Shown in pieces: positions 61,045 to 64,000 of a stretch of DNA of 64,000 bases (its first letter is position 1; each line of letters opens with the position of its first letter). Source of the DNA: Nematopogon swammerdamellus (Eukaryota > Arthropoda > Insecta > Lepidoptera > Adelidae). The notes below the pieces were generated by a model that was given only the letters and a program-made list of their open reading frames with translations, made no database searches and was not told the origin of the DNA. Location: the NCBI GenBank assembly GCA_946902875.1, contig OX336343.1, positions 10,909,361-10,973,360 on the forward strand, written 5' to 3'. A program made the position numbers and the translations under genes.

Positions 61045-62589
61045 CTAATTCATCTTCTATCTAAGTCTAAGGCATCTTTGAAAAATTCACTTAACACCAT
61101 TACCGACACATCAATCATTCATTAATTAGAGAATTAAAAATGATAGAAAGATGTTGGATGAAAAATGATGGAACTCCAACTTCAAGAACATAAATCTTAG
61201 TAAACGGTCATATGTGGTCATACATACATATAACGTCACTCCTACGGGATCGCCTAACCAGATACGACAGACCTCCACCATGCGAAAACAACATGAACAA
61301 TTCATCTATTGATGTGCTTCATGTTTTAGTTTATCCAGATATTAAACTCGACGGTCGTCGCTGAAACGAAGAGAATAAATTAAGAACCAAACTTCACAAA
61401 CTAGAAATTTAGCTGAAAACTTTGGGATTTTGTCCTCAGAAATTTTCTGGTTGTTTTTCGATAATTTGTGAACTGTGTAATAAATAATACTTAGAAAGCC
61501 CGACACAAAGATGTTTTGATCAAATTCGTTTGACGTCGATATTTTGTCAAGTTTCTGCAAACTATTTACAAAATTTGCAATCAGTAAGTACTTTATGAAA
61601 TGTGGTTATGTACCTAGTTACTTCGAAAACAAACTGGAATAAATACTATTCAAATTGTATCTTATACTATATAGTGACTGCGTGTTTAAAATATACGAAT
61701 AAAACATTATAATAAGTGGTAAGTGAATAAATAAAAAATTGAAATTGACTTGAATGTTATTGCTATGTTATCGCTTACATATAAACCTGTGAGTATGCAT
61801 GCAATCAATGTATTTATTTGAATGTTAAGTAAGTGTGTAACTTGTAAGTACAAGTACTTTAATTATTTTCAGTTAATTACGCACTATCCACCAAATCTAA
61901 GTACTAACCAGTCATTCCTAGAATTGACTGGTAGAGAATGTCCTCAGGCTTTATGTCCGCCTTTTCTAACTTTTTATTGTGTTATAAAGTATATTTTTAT
62001 TTAAGTTCAAACTACAATAAAATATTCGATAAATTTTTTATCTGATTACGATAACATCGCATCTCGTAGCAGTGCTACGCTGAAAACGTGCGGACGTAGC
62101 AAGGCGTGCTCGTAGGGTCGCGTGTCGAGTTTAACCAGCGCCGAAATATTTAAGAAGTGTAAAAAATAATGTACAAAACAAAATAATACAACACCACATA
62201 GTGGTTGAAAAAACGCGCAAGTGTTTTTAATATTTATCATAATATATATATATTTATAAACTTTCAATGAGTTTAAAAATGCAAATACATACAGCTGTTT
62301 TGAGCGGACAATTAAACTCACCTTCGATATATATATATGTAGATTATGCAGTATGACTGGTTAGACATTTTGTGAGTGTAAAGAGTACTAAAAGAATATT
62401 TTCATGTTGTAAACGCGATAGAATTTTCGTAGAGGCTCTACGAATTTTCTTAGCGCCTCGAATGCTCAGTTTTTGAGAATTCTCGATTTTCGTATATTTT
62501 CTTTAATATATTTTAAATCTTGTATTTTAAAAGTATAAAAAATATATATTTGTATTTCCTAAAACGAGCCAAATAGCATCTAATGCGCG
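61045..62589. other. Unassigned; retroelement-tail-like at 61.22-61.30 kb
   Basis: ACATACATATAACGTCACTC then CTACGGGATCGCCTAACCAG resembles the (ATGT)n retroelement tails read in reverse (compare 11.87 kb). A (TA)n run lies near 62242-62252. No gene seen. Confidence 0.35.
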
Positions 62590-62725
62590 ATGCGATGAAA
62601 AATTCTATATATGTACCAAATTTAAAAATTTTTCGTCCAGTAGATTCGGAGAAAATAAGCTGTGACAGACGGACAGATATACAATCAGGCGCGAGAGTGA
62701 TCCTATAAGGATTCTTTCAACAAAA
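62590..62725 (+). repeat. Family F-type repeat end
   Basis: TTTTTCGTCCAGTAGATTCG, GTGACAGACGGACAGATATA and GAGTGATCCTATAAGGATTC: same order as the ends at 42.3 kb and, inverted, 49.85 kb. Confidence 0.55.
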
Positions 62726-63120
62726 AAAAAAACAATTTGGAAACTGAATCAAATAATGGCATTATGTTATATTTTCGTTATTTTTATTTGGCAAATTAGT
62801 TAATTAGAAACCACCACCGCGAGAAACCTGTAAGAATAGCTCACTTAAAGTATTAGAATAAATACCAATTGGCTCTAAATCGGATGTGCATTTCAAAGAT
62901 ATTAGGAATATTGAATATGACTAAAAATATTGAACATGTTACAATATTTTCTTTATCATTAGACACTAATTAACATAAATAACCCTATATAGTATAAATT
63001 TGATGAATGATGATTAATGGTTCACATAAAAAGGTTGAAAAATTATTTCATTGTCAAATTTTCAATTCCACTAGCTCTTCCGATAATGTTTTTATTTGAG
63101 AATGTTAATGTACACTTATG
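62726..63120. other. AT-rich, nothing recognised
   Basis: No supportable feature. Confidence 0.35.
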
Positions 63121-63240
63121 TTTTTTTTATGGAAACTGACACGGTTGGCTACATCACCAACAACATCCGTGATGTCAGCCCATAACACCGGGTAAACTAG
63201 GTGCCATGTCAGGTCAGTGCTTCCCTTCATTTCCCTTCAT
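63121..63240 (-). repeat. SINE-A 3' tail fragment
   Basis: TTATGGAAACTGACACGGTT through CATAACACCGGGTAAACTAG, with tiny duplications (CAGGTCAG and TTCCCTTCATTTCCCTTCAT) near the break into ATGTATGTATGT. Confidence 0.8.
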
Positions 63241-63936
63241 GTATGTATGTATATCCCATGCTTGACATAGTATTATGTACGAGTGCCTACTCGCAGTACT
63301 TTTTGTTTTACAACAGGAATCGAATAAATGACGAAATAAATGAAAATAAATAGAAGAAGTAAATATCAAGTTATCATATCCAATAGTGTAGTTATTATTA
63401 TTATGAGCAAATTATTGTTAATTTCAACGACAGTTACAAAGACAATGTTGACATTTTTGTTGTGTACGAGTTTGTCTGGAAAGAAATGTATTCTAACAAC
63501 ATAAGTTCAGCGCAGAAGTCCATGTCTGAGTAATGAATATTTTATTTAATATTTTTTCCTATCTTTATATATTTTAACGTGTTAAGTTGAATTTAATTTA
63601 TAGTTTATTTTATTATAATTAATTTCTAAGATAGCTTAGTTTGTAATATTAATGTATAAGCCCTAGTACTGCATTTGTGATATGTACTACATTTTATTCA
63701 CAAAAATAAATATCATCCAAAGTTATTAATAAAAAAAAACGTGTTGAATGGTTTAGTTGCTTTAATTTTAGATGAAAGAAAACTTAAGTATTCTCATTTG
63801 GTTAGATGATTAAAAACACTTTTAATCCGTGTAGACTAAGTCATCTTCTTGGCAAAGGCCTTTTAGAAATTAAAAATGTATATTGTACGGATCAAGTTAG
63901 GCAATTTTGTAACTCCACTCTAATCTATATTCTAGC
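63241..63936. other. AT-rich, 3'-UTR-like, nothing named
   Basis: TTTATTTAATATTTTTTCCT to ACAAAAATAAATATCATCCA resembles the 3' UTR-like ends at 22.6 and 45.1 kb, possibly a LINE remnant on the plus strand. No coding part. Confidence 0.3.
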
Positions 63937-64000
63937 ATATATATATAACTAGCTTTTACCCGCGGCTTCGCCCGCGTTATAAGTAAGCCCGCCACTGTAC
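63937..64000 (+). repeat. Start of a lepidopteran interspersed repeat, cut by the window
   Basis: ACTAGCTTTTACCCGCGGCT then TCGCCCGCGT is an opening I know from many lepidopteran genomic repeats. Its body lies outside the window. Confidence 0.5.

Noticed and set aside
1..64000. A CRISPR array or bacterial insert
   Set aside because: No regularly spaced short repeats, no bacterial-type gene density or ribosome binding sites. Every tandem array here is an insect-type minisatellite or simple repeat.
1..64000. LTR retrotransposon or endogenous virus
   Set aside because: I found no paired LTRs, primer binding site, or gag, integrase or capsid-like frame. All RT sequence is of LINE type.

Overview
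This window looks like repeat-dense intergenic or intronic DNA from a moth or butterfly. The evidence is the AT-rich base composition, insect-type LINE reverse-transcriptase relics, tRNA- and 5S-rRNA-derived SINEs, LINE tails ending in short oligomers, and several interspersed repeats that I know from lepidopteran genomes (the CCGGCCAAGTGCGAGTCG and ACCGACTTCC types). I found no complete protein-coding gene, no CRISPR array, no bacterial operon and no convincing functional tRNA or rRNA gene. Most open frames here are chance frames inside repeats.

The commonest component is a modular SINE superfamily. About 18 copies or fragments of SINE-A lie on both strands. Their head places a 5S-rRNA-like segment between a tRNA-like A box and a tRNA-like T-arm/B box. 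Two copies carry an unrelated head on the same body and tail. SINE-B has a plain tRNA-like head and a middle section shared with SINE-A. Its 3' end matches the 3' end of a LINE family (LINE-C) that is also present here. Several copies are nested in one another with readable target-site duplications.

Left part (1-23 kb): a LINE reverse-transcriptase relic (160-1745, minus), fragments of a second LINE (LINE-D), SINE-A copies, a repeat pair with (GT)n tracts and hairpin 3' ends (5.4-6.5 kb), SINE-B copies, two TA-flanked foldback MITEs (14.1 and 21.6 kb), a LINE C-terminal relic (22.9-23.1 kb), and three weak candidates for gene parts: a TATA-containing first exon near 9.7 kb, a minus-strand exon near 10.5 kb and a minus-strand promoter/first exon near 16.0 kb.

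Middle (23.5-34.5 kb): a 3.6-kb element with about 500-bp inverted terminal repeats carrying CRE-like and YY1-like sites and an unrecognised 106-codon frame; a 1.2-kb element with ACAGGGTGTTTC-type ends; then a 4.8-kb block in which one copy of a 2.2-kb composite element (element E) sits inside an inverted copy of itself. A near-identical third copy lies at 47.0-49.1 kb. Element E carries a SINE-A copy, a minisatellite and a terminal foldback, so SINE-A sequence is also being spread inside a larger unit.

Right part (34.5-64 kb): more SINEs and LINE tails, an unusual minisatellite (37.2-37.6 kb), dispersed GGTCTATAGACC palindromes (34.5-36.0 kb), a third foldback MITE (45.2 kb) and long AT-rich stretches in which I see nothing. 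All family names (SINE-A, SINE-B, LINE-C, LINE-D, J, N, F, I, E, M) are my working labels, not database names.
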